Shown: piece after piece, positions 10,963 through 22,949 of the stretch
How positions within the stretch are numbered: the stretch's first letter is position 1
Layout: each line of letters starts with the position of its first letter
Assembly: GCA_008477525.1 (NCBI GenBank)
Contig: SPDT01000007.1
Coordinates: forward strand, 3,410,001-3,474,000
From: Hypomyces perniciosus
Lineage: Eukaryota > Ascomycota > Sordariomycetes > Hypocreales > Hypocreaceae
DNA length: 64,000 nt
Reading direction: 5' to 3'
Notes under the pieces: generated by a model
Database searches by the model: none
What the model was told of the DNA's origin: nothing
Seen by the model: the letters and a program-made list of their open reading frames with translations, nothing else
Position numbers and translations under genes: made by a program

Positions 10963-11908
10963 CTTGAGATTGAATGTTGTCGCATTCCAACAGACTCGGG
11001 AATTGCCTTGACCTTTATCAACTAGAGGACATAAGGCTAGGGGGGGAAAGCCGAGTGTGACACAGCCACCAACCTCACTTTGACAGAGATTCCCAGACTC
11101 CTAGCTGCGGAGATACACCTCCGGTAGAATACGAGTGCTATCTCCCGAGAGAGATATCATCACTCGGTAGTAGTCTCTGAGAAGAGCAGCCCCATTCATT
11201 AGCGATACCCTGCTATTGGTGGGTAGGGAGGTGTTTATGTAGTAGTACTACAAGTACTATTGTACCATATTATCCTGCTCACGATATTGGCGTACGAGTT
11301 GACGAGCACTCGTAAGACGAGCAGAGGTTTGACTCCCTTGTCCATACCCACAATTCTTTTCGTGTGAGGAGCCCGTTGCCCGCAAAAGAATGTGATCTGT
11401 CAGGGACAGACACCCAACAGGCCTCCCTGGTTCATTACACGTGCATATGTATCGGAGGTTTCATGGGACTATTAGTGGGTTCGATTGAGAATTTCGGTAC
11501 GAGGAAGAACAGTCTCGAAGTTTGGAAAAAAGGGCCTATTACCAATTTGAGTCGTTGGTTCCGTGCTGGCTGACCACTCGCGGGACCGGCAACAGACTGG
11601 GGCCCTGCGAACCAACGGCCGCTAGCCTGCACCTGGTTTGAAAGAGTAACTGTTGGTGATTTACTGGCGATTTATTTGAAGCAAGCCCTGCATTAAACTC
11701 CTGCTATTAGTAGCATGGGTGTATCCAAGCTAGCGGGCGAAGTGTGGCAGATGGAACGATGACTATTCCAGCGGCTCCGGGTCTCCCCACCATAATACCA
11801 CTCATATTTGACCAGTATGTCTCCCAGAGAGATGGAAATGAAGCAGGGGGAAACCCGAAGAATAATTCTCTTCCGTAGCAAACAAGTTGCTTTTCTCCAG
11901 CAAAGTTG
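10963..11908. promoter_or_regulatory. Shared divergent promoter region of Pth11-like gene and flavin monooxygenase
   Basis: No gene is seen. The spacer lies between two divergent starts (10962 on minus, 11909 on plus) and must hold both promoters. A cluster of four ACGAG/CTCGT words lies at 11294-11321 and a GTAGTACTAC palindrome near 11240. Confidence 0.5.
11294..11321. promoter_or_regulatory. Cluster of four ACGAG pentamers, candidate operator
   Basis: ACGAG occurs at 11294-11298, 11302-11306 and 11317-11321, and its reverse complement CTCGT at 11309-11313. That is four copies in 28 bases, roughly in the middle of a divergent promoter. No known factor is assigned; dense repeated short words in such a place may be transcription-factor sites. 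Confidence 0.3.
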
Positions 11909-13982
11909 ATGGCTGCAGACAACACAATGGAGCATCACGACTGTGTCGTTGTTGGCGCTGGTAAGTGATCGGCGTGCCTCTCTTTTCTCTGCCCTTGTCT
12001 GTCGATATCAATTAGAAGGCTTTCTCGTTTAGAAGATGCTCCAAAGTATAACGGATGCTAATAGGAGATTGTGACAGGATGGTACGGGCTGGCCGCGGCA
12101 AAGCAATACCATTGTCTTCACCCAGACGACTCTCTCATCGTCTACGACTCTCAATCCTCGATCGGCGGAACATGGGCTGATGAGCGACTGTACCCAGACC
12201 TTAAGAGTAACAACCTCTTGGGGACCTACGAATATCCCGATTTCCCTATGGACCCAGCGGTATTCGGTGTAAAGCCTGGACAGCACATTCCCGGAGAAGT
12301 CATTAACACATACCTGAAGGCATACGCGACCAGGTTTGAGATCAACGATTTAATCCACCTCCAAACCAAGGTCACCGTGGCTGAACATCAGGATATTCTC
12401 GAGGGTGGCTGGGTATTGACTGTTGTCAACCCCGAGCAGCAAGAGTCGAAAGTCTTTACAAGGCGCCTTGTTGTGGCAACCGGCTTGACTTCAGAGCCAT
12501 TCATGCCCCGTTTCGACGGTCAAGAAACCTTTGGGGGCAGGATTTTTCACAGCAAGTACTTCCTGCAGAACAGAGATACCTTGAAAACAGCCAAGTCCGC
12601 AACCGTGTTCGGCGCAACCAAGTTTGCCTGGGATGCCGTATACTCCTATGCGACGGCTGGTGTCCAGGTCAACTGGGTCATCCGATGTACGTTATATAAT
12701 CCCGTGCATGTACGCGGGAACATCTCGGTCTCGACTGCTGACTTGAAGCAACAGCATCTGGCCATGGCCCTTGTTGGATGGCTCCATCATACGTGACCCC
12801 CCTGAAGAAATGGATCGAGAAACTTGCGAGTGAGTGCTTCGTAATGCCAAGCTTTGACGTTCCGCTTCCATATGCAGTGCTAACAAGTTTCATGCAGATA
12901 CCCGCCTCCTAACGTGGTTCAGCCCCTGTGTGTGGAGTGACGCTGGCGGCTACACAGGAATCCGGGCCTTCCTCCATGGCACTGCCATTGGCCGCCTTAT
13001 CGTGGACGCCTTTTGGGCTGTGCTTGGCGGAGATGTCTCGTCTCTCAACGCATACGATTCCCACCCGGAGACTGCAAAGTTGAAGCCCTGGGTGCCGGCC
13101 ATGTTCGCAGCCACCAGCTTCAGTATCCTCAACTACGACACCAACTTCTTTGACATTGTCAAGAGTGGCAAGGTCAAGATCCACATTGGCGAGATTGATC
13201 ACCTGAGCCTAGGAAAAATACATCTCTCGGATGGCAATTCATTCGATTCGGATGCTCTCATCGTTAACACAGGCTGGCACAGTACCCCACCGATGAAGTT
13301 CCTTCCTGAGGGCATCGAGAGAGAGTTGGGTATCCCCCACGACATTGACACAGATGCCCCATTTGAGGATCTTGCAAACCAACATGATCTCATCAAGCGA
13401 GCCGACAATGAGATTATGCAGCGCTTTTCCAGGTTGAGGAACCAGCCCGTCTGGAACAAGAACTATGTCCCTCTGACTCGACGGAAGGGTATCTCCAGCA
13501 ACGTTGCTGTTGCGCCTTGCACGCCGATGACACAGTATATGCTTTACCACTTTCTCGTGCCCCCATCGGAACGCTTCCTCCGTGTCCGCGATGTGGCTTT
13601 CTGTGGCATGGTAAGCAACTTCAGCAACACATTGACTGCTCACCTCCAGGGCCTGTGGATTGGCGCCTACTTCGCCGGACTGCTGGTGAATGATCCCTCC
13701 GCAGCCGCCGGAGACGGGACAGCCATGGCCAAGTTGCGATATGAGACCATCTTGCACAACCGCTTTGGCAAATGGCGGTATCCCACCGAAACCAAGGCCC
13801 CGTCATTCATTTTTGATGCCGTCTCTTATCTTGATCTGATGCAGAAGGACCTTGGATTAAACCCCCACCGAAAACCCAAGGGCATCATGACGGAGATTAC
13901 GAGCCCATATGGTACCGAGGATTACAGGGACCTCAACGACGAGTGGGAGGAGAAGTTTTGCAAATCCAAAACAACTACCTAA
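11909..13982 (+). CDS. Flavin-containing monooxygenase (FMO / Baeyer-Villiger-like)
   Basis: Four exons, 11909-11960, 12078-12686, 12755-12829 and 12898-13982, give about 606 residues. The FAD-binding GAGWYG lies at 16-21, GGTW at 47-50, and the FMO fingerprint FxGxxxHxxxF at 169-179 (FGGRIFHSKYF). The NADPH Rossmann turn is GATKFA at 196-201, where the usual second glycine is absent. The later DALIVNTGW matches the family's ATG-type motif. It should be a soluble or membrane-associated enzyme inserting one oxygen into a small substrate using NADPH, as in tailoring or detoxification. The in-frame ATG at 11927 is an alternative start seven codons into this model. The gene lies between two Pth11-type membrane protein genes on the opposite strand. 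Intron 1 shows a GCTAAT branch site about 17 bases before its acceptor. Confidence 0.9.
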
Positions 13983-14656
13983 GCACTGTGGCAAAATATT
14001 ATGTTGTATATCAAGATGTGTAGGAATGATGCTCCAACTAGAAGGACAAGATCTACGGGAGTCCCCTTGCGGGAGGATGTTGATGAGTATCGACTGGAGA
14101 GGGAACCTGTGTATACCCGAGCGTCTATATAATTTATTTCACCTATTTATTTTTTAGTATATGCGTTATGCAAACAAACTTGCATTGTCCCAGCATATCG
14201 ATCCCTTCAGGGATATTCTCAGCTGGGCCTCTCAACCAGCCACCCGAGGCATAAGACCCTTGATTGACAACGGCTGGCTTCTGCAGTTTCCGGGTATTGG
14301 TATAGTTGAAGATGGGTTAAGGTATACTGGAAGAAAATTATGATCATTTGGATTACGTTGTCACTCTAAAACTTTTATTGGTACATCTCACGAAGAATGG
14401 GGATTTGTTCTTACCCTGTATGCTGCCATGTTGGGACGGATAGCAATTTTCACTTCATCATGATCCACGAATCCAGCTTATTCATAGTTTATTAATTCAT
14501 GGGTAGTCATGGTAATTATTAGGTTTATATTTTGTATATGATGGTATAGGCGCTGAATACAATGTAAGTTCTAAAGCCTAGTCACCACTCATCCCATGGA
14601 CACTGTGGGGTATGTAAAGGAAATGCCGTGACCCAAGAAAGAAAACAGAAGTCAAC
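13983..14656. other. Convergent spacer, no gene seen
   Basis: This AT-rich spacer separates the 3' ends of the monooxygenase and the CFEM receptor gene. A 60-codon open frame at 14161-14343 shows no family features and I do not call it. 3' UTR and polyadenylation signals are expected, with AT-rich runs near 14130-14160 and 14480-14550. Confidence 0.6.
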
Positions 14657-16235
14657 TCATGCAGAAGACTCGTTTGGCCTGGCACCCTTCGTGTCATGGT
14701 CTTCTTTCAGGTATACCAGCTGCACTTCATCATTGTCGCCGTACTCAACTGTGTACGTTGTGTGGCAAGTGATACTGTTCGGCTCGATATTGAGAGGATG
14801 CGATCGATCTGAATGCGACACTGTACTGTTGCCTAATGGGGGATGACTGGCTCTTTTATTGGCAGCCGATCGATTTTCGTTGCTGGCATACTTGGCGTAG
14901 TATCGCTGCGTTGTCCCCCCGAGCTTAGGGAACAGCCGGACGAGCAGGAGACGGAACGAGGGTAAGCATACGCATATGATTCCAACGTTGATCTCTACCG
15001 TAGACCACATGCCAATATCAAAAAAGTCCCACGTTGGGTTTAGGGTATCGGAGCCGAAATTGATGAGTGACCTCAAGCGCAGGATGCTGACGACTGTGAT
15101 GCTGAAAACAAAAGGGGTCAGCATACAATATTGTTTGGAGATGGGGAAGCAACGCTCACAAAGTGCCAACACAAAACATCAAACCAACTCCAATCTTGCG
15201 CCTCCAGTCTAGGTTCAGATTCTTGAGCTGCCACATGGGAATGGCGAGCATCCAGGCATCTAGTGCTATGCTGACGGCCGCGTTGGACCACGCAATAGCA
15301 TTGATGTCCACGCATGTGCCATGGTGCTCCCCATCCCACATCACCCAGTAATAACGAATAGGTGTGCACTGGAAGATGGCGGCAATGACGAAACTGAATC
15401 CAAAGAGAGTACAGACGACAAATGTGCCCCAGAGAAGTTGGCGCACCCGACGGCCAGGGAAGATGCGAATATAGAAGAAGAGCAGCGCCAGCTTCAACAT
15501 GGCAATTCCAGAAAAGTATATGATCTCCATGATGAAGAAGTACCGAATAAAGGAGGTGATACTGGAGGGCTGTAACGTCCAGACATCGCGGCCTAGGCCG
15601 TTTACCGTCACACCGTAGGCGTTGATGACAGTGCCTGGTACTCCGCTGATGAGAGTGGCGAGGGTCATCCAATCGTCACCACCAAATTCCATTTTTGCCC
15701 AGATCTTGTATGCGAAGCGTTGGATGACGAATATTCCCGAGATGATTCCAAAGGTGTTGGAGATTTGGACGTATTGTCGTGATCTGTCCCGAACTGGCGC
15801 GTTGCAACCCATGGCAGTAAGGTTCATGGTTACTATAACCTTGCGTTAATAGATATGGCCTCTTGGCGTTGGGACAAGATGCACTCCATGATAACGTACA
15901 CAGTAGGTCCTTGATGGTACAGTTGGTAGTGGCACATATTATCACCTCTTGCCTAAATGCTTGGTTCTCACACATGCAAGTCTGGTTTGTTGATTCGCAA
16001 GGCGACTTGGGAATGATCTCCCCGAGACAATAAGCCTGTAACATCAGAGTCAGCAATGGGATGCCATGAAGTTATATTAACAGGGAAAAGGCCTGTCAAG
16101 TATCAATGACACTGATGAGAAACATACAGCGCACTTGGGCATCTGATCGAGGACTTGAAGTCCGGGGCTGGTATACTGAGTAGAGGCCCTCGGCAACGCT
16201 GCCAGAGCCAAAGGAGCAAACATCCATGGATTCAT
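14657..16235 (-). CDS. CFEM-domain Pth11-type G-protein-coupled-receptor-like protein
   Basis: Four exons on the minus strand (16235-16128, 16035-15900, 15832-15160, 15101-14657) give about 453 residues. A short hydrophobic leader (residues 1-14) precedes a full eight-cysteine CFEM domain with Cys at 35, 39, 49, 56, 58, 70, 75 and 91, opening with the canonical PKCAAYC. The usual CFEM aspartate before the CxC pair is Asn53. Seven helices follow, with GGDDWMTLATLI, FFIMEIIYFSGIAMLKLALL, FQCTPIRYYW and DAWMLAIPMWQL typical of the Pth11 class, and then a cytosolic tail of about 100 residues. Known members act at the plasma membrane, sensing surface or host cues upstream of cAMP/MAPK signalling; the ligand here is unknown. 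It ends tail to tail with the flavin monooxygenase. Confidence 0.92.
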
Positions 16236-18273
16236 TATGTTGTGAGTGGCATGCATCCATCACAGACTCCCGTGCAACTGATTGAGTCGGGATGTGCATT
16301 ATATGCAGGCGGCAGAGGGCGGAGGGAGTCGCTTATTAGAGCTGTGCCTCTTGGGGGCTAGCAGCTTGCAACAAAAGCAGTTTTCGATCAGTTATATTAG
16401 AGTTGGAGGTGGCGAGAGATATCGGCTGGAAAAAGGATGTGTTTGTAGAGGTGGAGAGGGAGTAAACGCCACTCGGTCAACGGACGAAAGGTGTGTGGCC
16501 TTGGATCCGACCTCGTGGACGGATGGGGCCATGATATGCAGCCTCCCCGCCAGGAGGCTCTTCTGAAGAAATGTTTCATTCGTCCTTGGTGCAAATAGTA
16601 AGCGAGCCAAGATGAAGGCGCTACTAGTTTTCTATAGTTGACAGCCCAAGGGCATGGCATAGGTAGGGTCCCTTTCTCAGTTAGGATTTGGATTCCAACA
16701 ACGGCTCCTGGGGTCCCGTAGGCGTGGGGAACGAAAGCTGGCAATATGAAAGCTGGCAGCGTTTGCGAAGTCGACAGCCACACAGGTTTAAGCCTGCGGA
16801 CTGGGTCACCGCTCATATCAGCTCCATTGTCTCAAGGATGATGGAGGAGGGTCTCAGGACCGGAAGACATGCATATCGCGCGATCGGCACCACGCGTTAG
16901 CAAGATCGGGCCGGAACTCTAAGGGTCGTCGTCTTGCCGAAGACTGCTTGGGATTGGCCCCAGGTGTCCTCGACCAGAGAACCGCGGTTATTAGGTCCGG
17001 AGTGGCTTACCGGCGCAACGACCTTTTGCAGAATAGTGAGTCCGCGTGGAGATGGGCTGTTGGTTATGCTGTGGGTTGTAATTTGTATTCCGCGCACCAG
17101 ATACCTACCAGGTATACTTCGTACGAAGCACAATCAAGCAATATTTTAGACAACCAACCGTCTGCCAATGAATCGCTGTTCGAAATTTATTCGGCCATTT
17201 CCATCTACCCCTGTTCCTGACATGTGCTCGTTTTCCCTTTGCCCCTACGTGGGTCGACGTGCACCAGAGTAATACCTTGGCATGCATAGCTATATTTGAG
17301 CTGAAATATGTTCTGTTGGTCGTGAGGCATATATGGTGATTGTGCTCCATAAAAGACATGCCATTTCATGCTTCTATTAGGCCGAATAATTGTATGTAGT
17401 ATTATTATTACGAAGTTCGAAGCAGATGGATGGACAAGTATTAGTTAATTAATAATATGTATAATCTTGCGGGTGCAACCCCCGCATCTTGCCCAGCGAG
17501 TACTCGTATGTAAGTCGTTACCCATGCCGTCTTCAATCAGGGCTTGTCCGTCCGGTAGGTATATCTTGCATTGGGGAGCATCGTGAGAGCTCTCTCTCTC
17601 TCTCTTTAACTCTCGACCTCGACTCTAAACTCGCTTCTCGGTCACTCGGTGAAGAAGCAATGCTATTGGCCCAGGAGCCCTGTCGCCGATCGGAAGCTAA
17701 CAAAGCGCTTCCGGCTTAGTAGTATGTCCTAGTACGAACTACGAAGTGGGGGCTGACAATTGCACGGAAGGCGTCGTTCGTCTGTCATCTGTCAACCAGA
17801 CAAGCACAGTCCGTCCGCATGACAAAAGGCCATGAAGATAAGATAACTATGGCGGCACCATTTCGGTCCGTGATGGCAACAATTCGTGGTCCTTCCTACC
17901 AGCGCGCGAAAGCACTGAACTGTGATGTGCCATCAGTATCGTTCGAACTGGGAGAGCGATCCCACGTGGATGCCCACAACTCTACTCCGTAGTTGGCAAG
18001 CTTATCAACCCAACGACTCCAATCTACGAGTACCTGACAAGGGCGGCCGAAACAAGATATGAGTAGGTACCTAAGCAAAGGGGCTCACCAACACGTCACC
18101 AGTCGGTGATCCCATCACGTGATGCGCAATTCATTGATCCCCTAGCCACGCGATGGAATGAAGAACGAAGTCCTCTTGCACCTTTGTCTTCTTTCTTCCT
18201 TAGCCACGGTGATCTGATCGTGCTGTTTCTTGTCGCTCGTTTGATGTGAACAATTCTTTTATTTTCTTTGGTG
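16236..18273. other. Gene-poor spacer between CFEM receptor and GT64 gene
   Basis: No convincing gene is seen over 2 kb. Open frames of up to 139 codons occur (for example minus strand 16397-16816) but lack recognisable motifs and sensible composition. A TTCGTACGAA palindrome lies near 17118, a CT run at 17590-17605, and TACTCCGTA near 17983. The last few hundred bases should be the GT64 promoter and the first part the receptor promoter. Confidence 0.55.
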
Positions 18274-19402
18274 ATGAAGAACATTGCCGGCCTCAAGGCT
18301 CTCCTGGCCAAGAGGGTCACAACCCTCTTGGCCGCAGCTTGTATTGCGACCGCCCTGATCATTTTTCTCATTCGACTCGCGCCCGAGACGAATTTGCACG
18401 ACGTTGATCTTTCCAAACTCACGGGGATTCCATCTCTGACCACAGAGCCTCCTGTGGCGACTCTCCAGCAATGCGACCGCAGAAACCATACCGAGGCGCT
18501 CAAGAAATTCAAAAAGGCCAAGGAGAAATATGACAACTTGATTGGCGACAAGTTCACGTAAGTGGCGGAGCATTTAGTTAACAATGACGACTCGGGAGCT
18601 TCGGCTCGCCGGTGACGACGCAATGCTAACCAACCATTGGCGATGTAGAATTGCGATCCAGACGTACAATCGCCCCAAGGAGCTCGACGACACCTTGCGA
18701 GTTCTTCTGGCGAAGAAAATCCCGTCTCTATACGAAATTGTGGTTGTGTGGAACAACATTAAAGAAACACCTCCAGCAAACTTCAAATCCGAGAATGGCA
18801 TTCCGGTGCGTTACCGAGTGTCTGAGCGAAACAGCTTGAACATGAAATTGTGGCCAGATCCGGACTTCAAGACAAAAGCCGTCTTACTGTCTGATGACGA
18901 TGTGTTCTACAAGCCAGACGACCTCGAGTTCGTATTTCAGATATGGCGTAAATTCGGCCAGAACCGGTTAACCGGAGCCCTGCCACGTTGTGCCACAAGA
19001 GGTGATGATGGTTTGTGGGGGTACAACTTCTGCTCCAAAGACGCCGACAAGGATTTCTACTCAATGATTATCACGAACCTATGCTTTTCGCACATTTCCT
19101 TCCTCGAATATTACTCCTCGGAAGATCCGCTCATGCAAAAGGTGCGGAAATATGTCGACGACCACACCAATTGCGAGGACATTGCGCTGAACTACGTCAC
19201 TTCTCTCCTGACCGGCACCGGCCCGCTTCTCGTCCAAGGGCGCGAGAAATACGTCAACTACCAGCCCTCGGGTGGCATAAGTACAAAGCCCGGACATCTG
19301 GAGGCCCGAAGCAAGTGCTTGAACGACTTTGCCCGAATGTTTGGCTGCATGCCCCTGCTCAACGAGACGGCTCACATTGAGCGTGGCGTCATAATATTAT
19401 AA
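18274..19402 (+). CDS. Glycosyltransferase family 64 protein (exostosin C-terminal-like), type II membrane
   Basis: Two exons, 18274-18557 and 18649-19402, give about 345 residues; the intron has a clear GCTAAC branch site. An N-terminal anchor at about residues 15-34 after a basic stretch predicts a type II Golgi protein. The catalytic domain follows a charged stem: IAIQTYNRPKELDDTL at about 96-111, the metal-binding DDD at 177-179, and NCEDIALNY at 269-277, the signature near the C-terminus of GT64 enzymes. Animal members add GlcNAc to heparan sulfate and plant members act on glycosyl inositol phosphoceramides. Fungi make no heparan sulfate, so a sphingolipid or cell-wall glycan acceptor is the more likely guess. 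The ATG at 18274 is the first in frame; the model is single-copy and intact. Confidence 0.9.
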
Positions 19403-20153
19403 ATGTGAGCACGGCAGGAATGTCTCACTGAACGAAAAAAAAAAAAAAAAAAACAGAGAAGAAAGAAAGAAAAAAAAAAAAGGAAGGGCGGATCGATGGC
19501 GCAACCGCATCTGTCTTGGAAAATCTGACACATACATCCCTTGTGGTACGGTTACTCGAGTGGCTTGGATTCATTCACATTTTGTGTGTATGCAGTAGTA
19601 CATTTATGAAGCAGGCCTTGGGAGGTTGCTGAACGCATGATTCCTGTTATGAGTCTTATGACCAGTATAAGAAAGCCAATTTCCTAGGACCGAGGAAAAG
19701 GAATAGTATCTATTATTGCTAATATTATAATTTTGTCACCAATGATCTGGTGGCGCGCAGTAGCTGTGGCGCGAGTATCCCTGCTTCACCAATCAGACAG
19801 AGCAGAGCCGTAGCTCTGACTTATGGCTCCAACACATGTGGCGGAGCTGAGACCCTAGTGATTAGGGGTCCACAACCTGACGAGCATCGACTGACTGACT
19901 ATTAACCCCCTAACTGGACGAGCCCCGGGTCTTAGGGTCGGAGACGGTGTGTTTCGGGGCCGCGTCATTGTGCCTGGTGGGTGGATACAGGGAGGTGTCA
20001 TGTCATCCCCGGATCCGGAGGTCTTCAGCAAAGTTGTGCTCACTCCCGGGGACAGTTTATTGGAAGCAAATAACTAGTTGTCGCAGACATGAGATATATA
20101 AGCATTCATTCGTGGGTTATGCGCGACTGGTCCCAAACCGTCACGCTCGATAT
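19403..20153. other. Convergent spacer with A-rich tract
   Basis: No gene is seen. A run of 19 A at 19435-19453 starts a purine-only-like stretch reaching about 19489, just past the GT64 stop. A small imperfect hairpin (GACCCTA/TTAGGGGTC) lies near 19850-19870. Confidence 0.6.
19435..19489. repeat. A-rich/purine low-complexity tract
   Basis: A run of 19 A is followed by GAAA-type purine repeats and a second A run, about 33 bases after the GT64 stop codon. It is probably simple slippage sequence in the 3' region. An A-rich scar of a retro-insertion is possible but there is no sequence beside it to support that. Confidence 0.8.
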
Positions 20154-21571
20154 TCACGTTTCAGCTTTCTCCAAGCTTCCCCTCGGGCTCTTCATCTTAT
20201 GGTCCCATTCGACCCTCCCTTCATACGGCTCCTCGGCTTCCACATAATCCAAGACTAATGCCTTCTTCTCGCTCGACGGAGCAACATAATGGAGTAAGAT
20301 GTAGTCCGTAAGATCCCATGTCATGATGTATCGAGACATGATGTAATGGAACCAACTTGCCCACGTCTGCACGCGAAGTATGAATGACGATAATGTTGCG
20401 TCCGCCTGGAGAGCGTTTGATCGGTAGGTCTCGTAGGACTCAAAAGCCCTGGTGAGTACTGAGGAGCTAGGAAGACCGTCGGGAGTCTCATTGATGACTC
20501 TGTGGAGTTTGTTGCACAAGTCCGCAATGTCTTGGATGCCATTCTGATAACCCGAACCGCCATTAGGACTCATCTTATTGCATGAGTCTCCTATAAGCAC
20601 AATGCGGCCCCAATGTCGATGATTGACCGAACCCTCCTCAAGAAAATTCATCCCGGCCCGTATTCGCCGGGCATAGACGTCCTTGACCTTGAGTGTTTCG
20701 GTAACAGGAAACTCCGCACACATGTCAACTAATGCCTGCATATCCTTTTCCTTGTCGGTAAAATGGATGCGCCCCCTAGTTGGCTCCGGCAGCTTCTGGC
20801 ATAGCAACAGGAAGTTTTCCTCTCGACCCGCGATGCACATGACACAGTGGTCCTGGTGGTGCGTCTCGAAGATTTGCCCGCTCTGAGAAGATGGCGGGAA
20901 GCTGCACCATAAAGCCTGATACGTTGTCGTAAATGGCTCTTCTGGATCCCACTCTTCCTGTTTCTTCATATCGAATTCTAGTGCCAACCTGCGCATCAAG
21001 CTGCGCGTTTTGCTGTGCACGCCATCTGCTCCAAGGACAATTGATCCTTCATAAACACTGCCATCAGCACAGGTCACCTTGACGCCATGGTCATCGGTAA
21101 TGATATCGACAATTCTCTTCCCAGTCAGGATTTTGGCCTTTTCGTTTTCGGGAAGCTCATCGTATAGAGCCTTGAGCAGCTCAGCACGATGGATTGCGAC
21201 AGGTCCAGTACCGTGGCTACCAGAGCGTTAGAATCAAGTGGTTTAAGGAGCCTGTACTTCATTTTTACAACTCACTTCCTCCTCATGTAGCGGAAAAAGG
21301 GGGAGTCCTTGAGTAGAGATCCATCAGCCGTGAACACCTTCTTGTCTTCGAATTCGCTGCCCATTCGATTAATCGTCTCGAGCAGACCTAGCTGATGCAA
21401 GACCCGCAAGTTGCCAGCGCCGACGGCCAAAGCAGCACCAACATCGAGGACAACACTCTCTCGGCGCTCGAGAAGGATATAGTCGATACCAGCCAAGCGC
21501 AGGGCATGTGTGGCCGTGAGGCCTACAGGGCCGCCGCCGACGATGATGACCTTGAAGTTGCCTGCTGCCAT
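20154..21571 (-). CDS. FAD-dependent monooxygenase, aromatic-hydroxylase/PaxM type
   Basis: Two exons on the minus strand (21571-21276, 21216-20154) give about 452 residues. The FAD-binding GGGPVG lies at 12-17, the GADGVHS motif at 161-167, and the second flavin motif GDSCNKMSPN at 308-317 followed by GSGYQNGIQDIADL. This is the group-A flavoprotein hydroxylase architecture. The C-terminal region after about 370 includes WASWFHYIMSRYIMTW, a possible membrane-contact segment as in fungal PaxM-type epoxidases. Such enzymes use NAD(P)H and oxygen to hydroxylate aromatics or epoxidise isoprenoid chains in secondary metabolism; the substrate here is unknown. The ATG at 21571 is directly before the Rossmann strand. 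The open frame extends 29 codons upstream but only from a GTG. Confidence 0.9.
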
Positions 21572-22949
21572 TGAGTCGCCGAACTGCCTAATAATATAGT
21601 TGGCCGAAGCAGATGAGGATTCGAACTCGGTTGTACCGTCAATAATGTGAATAGCCACTCCTTTGGGCTCTCAAACCCCAAAATTTGTCATTTTATTTTC
21701 CGTATCTCTCGCTTTTGTACACATTGCATATGTACGTAGGCGCCATGCATGCTCCTTGTGGGGATGTGTGCTACCAATTACGTGCAATTTGAGGCCTAGA
21801 ATGTGAATATGTGAACGCTCGAGGTGTGATACAGACATGGGCCTCCGATTTGTCAGATTTTGAGCTGTAAGAGAGAATCGCCTCCATTGATACCTGATCA
21901 TCACTGTTGGTGACAGCCTCGATGCGATGTTGTATTGCATTTTCTGGATTGGAACCCCAACACCGAACATTAGGTAATTTCACTGACTATAAAAGATCTT
22001 GTTGTTGAATCTATGTGATAGCTCTTAAGGGAATTCGCCAATAAGCTTCCCCACAGATGAAAGCATATGTATGTGATCAGATCCAGGCGGCGCATGAAGC
22101 ATCATGCCTGCCAAGGCTTGTTAGGGGCTGGCTCCGAAGGACAGAAGACGTTCCCCTTGATCAAATGCCTTTGCATCAGTCCTAAAAATAGATTCTCGAA
22201 AGAAAACATGCAACGATACGGAGTACTTACACTTAAAGACATGCATTCTGGGCAATCATCTCTTGCGCATCTCGTCACATTACAGCGTGACCAAATAGCT
22301 GCAATCGGCCCAAAACACCAAGAATCTTCTCATACATCACCATTCTATTCCATTCTCATTAATCTTACAAATTAATAATTGATTAGGTTTTATGTCTTGT
22401 AAGTTTGCGATTTGACTCAACTGTGAGGGAGAGCCAAGGGGGGAAGTACGACGGCGTCACTTTTCTGATCTTGAGGGTTGTTTCGAGTATAAAGAGCCCA
22501 TGAGATTCCACCCTGAAAAATTCTGGATCACCGTTGTCAAAGCCTTTGAGTTCGAATTTTGACCTTCAAACTTCATGATGCACCCCTTAATGCTCTCGAT
22601 CATAGCCACTGCCACCATCACACCCGCTGCCACTACGGACAGGTACGACAACTTTGGATAGCAGTGAGAGTGGGAGTGGTTGGAATGGGCCCTTTTATAA
22701 CCAACTTCAAACAAGGCGGTTCCTTCATTGAGCCTTCGTGATTTTTCGAGGGTGAAGCAACCCACCAGCCATAAATCTCTTTTGGTTGCTCCACCTGCAT
22801 GCTTGTATTAGATAACGAATACTACAATAATACATGTATCCTTAGAAATGGCGTTGCACTGCCACCGCTCTACACCAAACGCGGCCCAGAAAAGCTCGCT
22901 TTTTCAACCATCAACAAGGGAGTGGAAGGAAAAGCAAGGCCTAGATTAA
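21572..22949. other. Spacer upstream of FAD monooxygenase, no intact gene
   Basis: No convincing gene is seen. The first part should hold the monooxygenase promoter. A TACGGAGTAC word occurs near 22217. The last part leads into the transposase remnant. Confidence 0.55.

Noticed and set aside
16397..16816. 139-codon frame on the minus strand
   Set aside because: Composition is unlike a folded protein and no motif or splice partner is visible.
19435..19489. A-rich tract as the poly(A) tail of a retro-inserted copy
   Set aside because: The GT64 gene next to it contains an intron and no target duplication is visible, so simple slippage is more likely.
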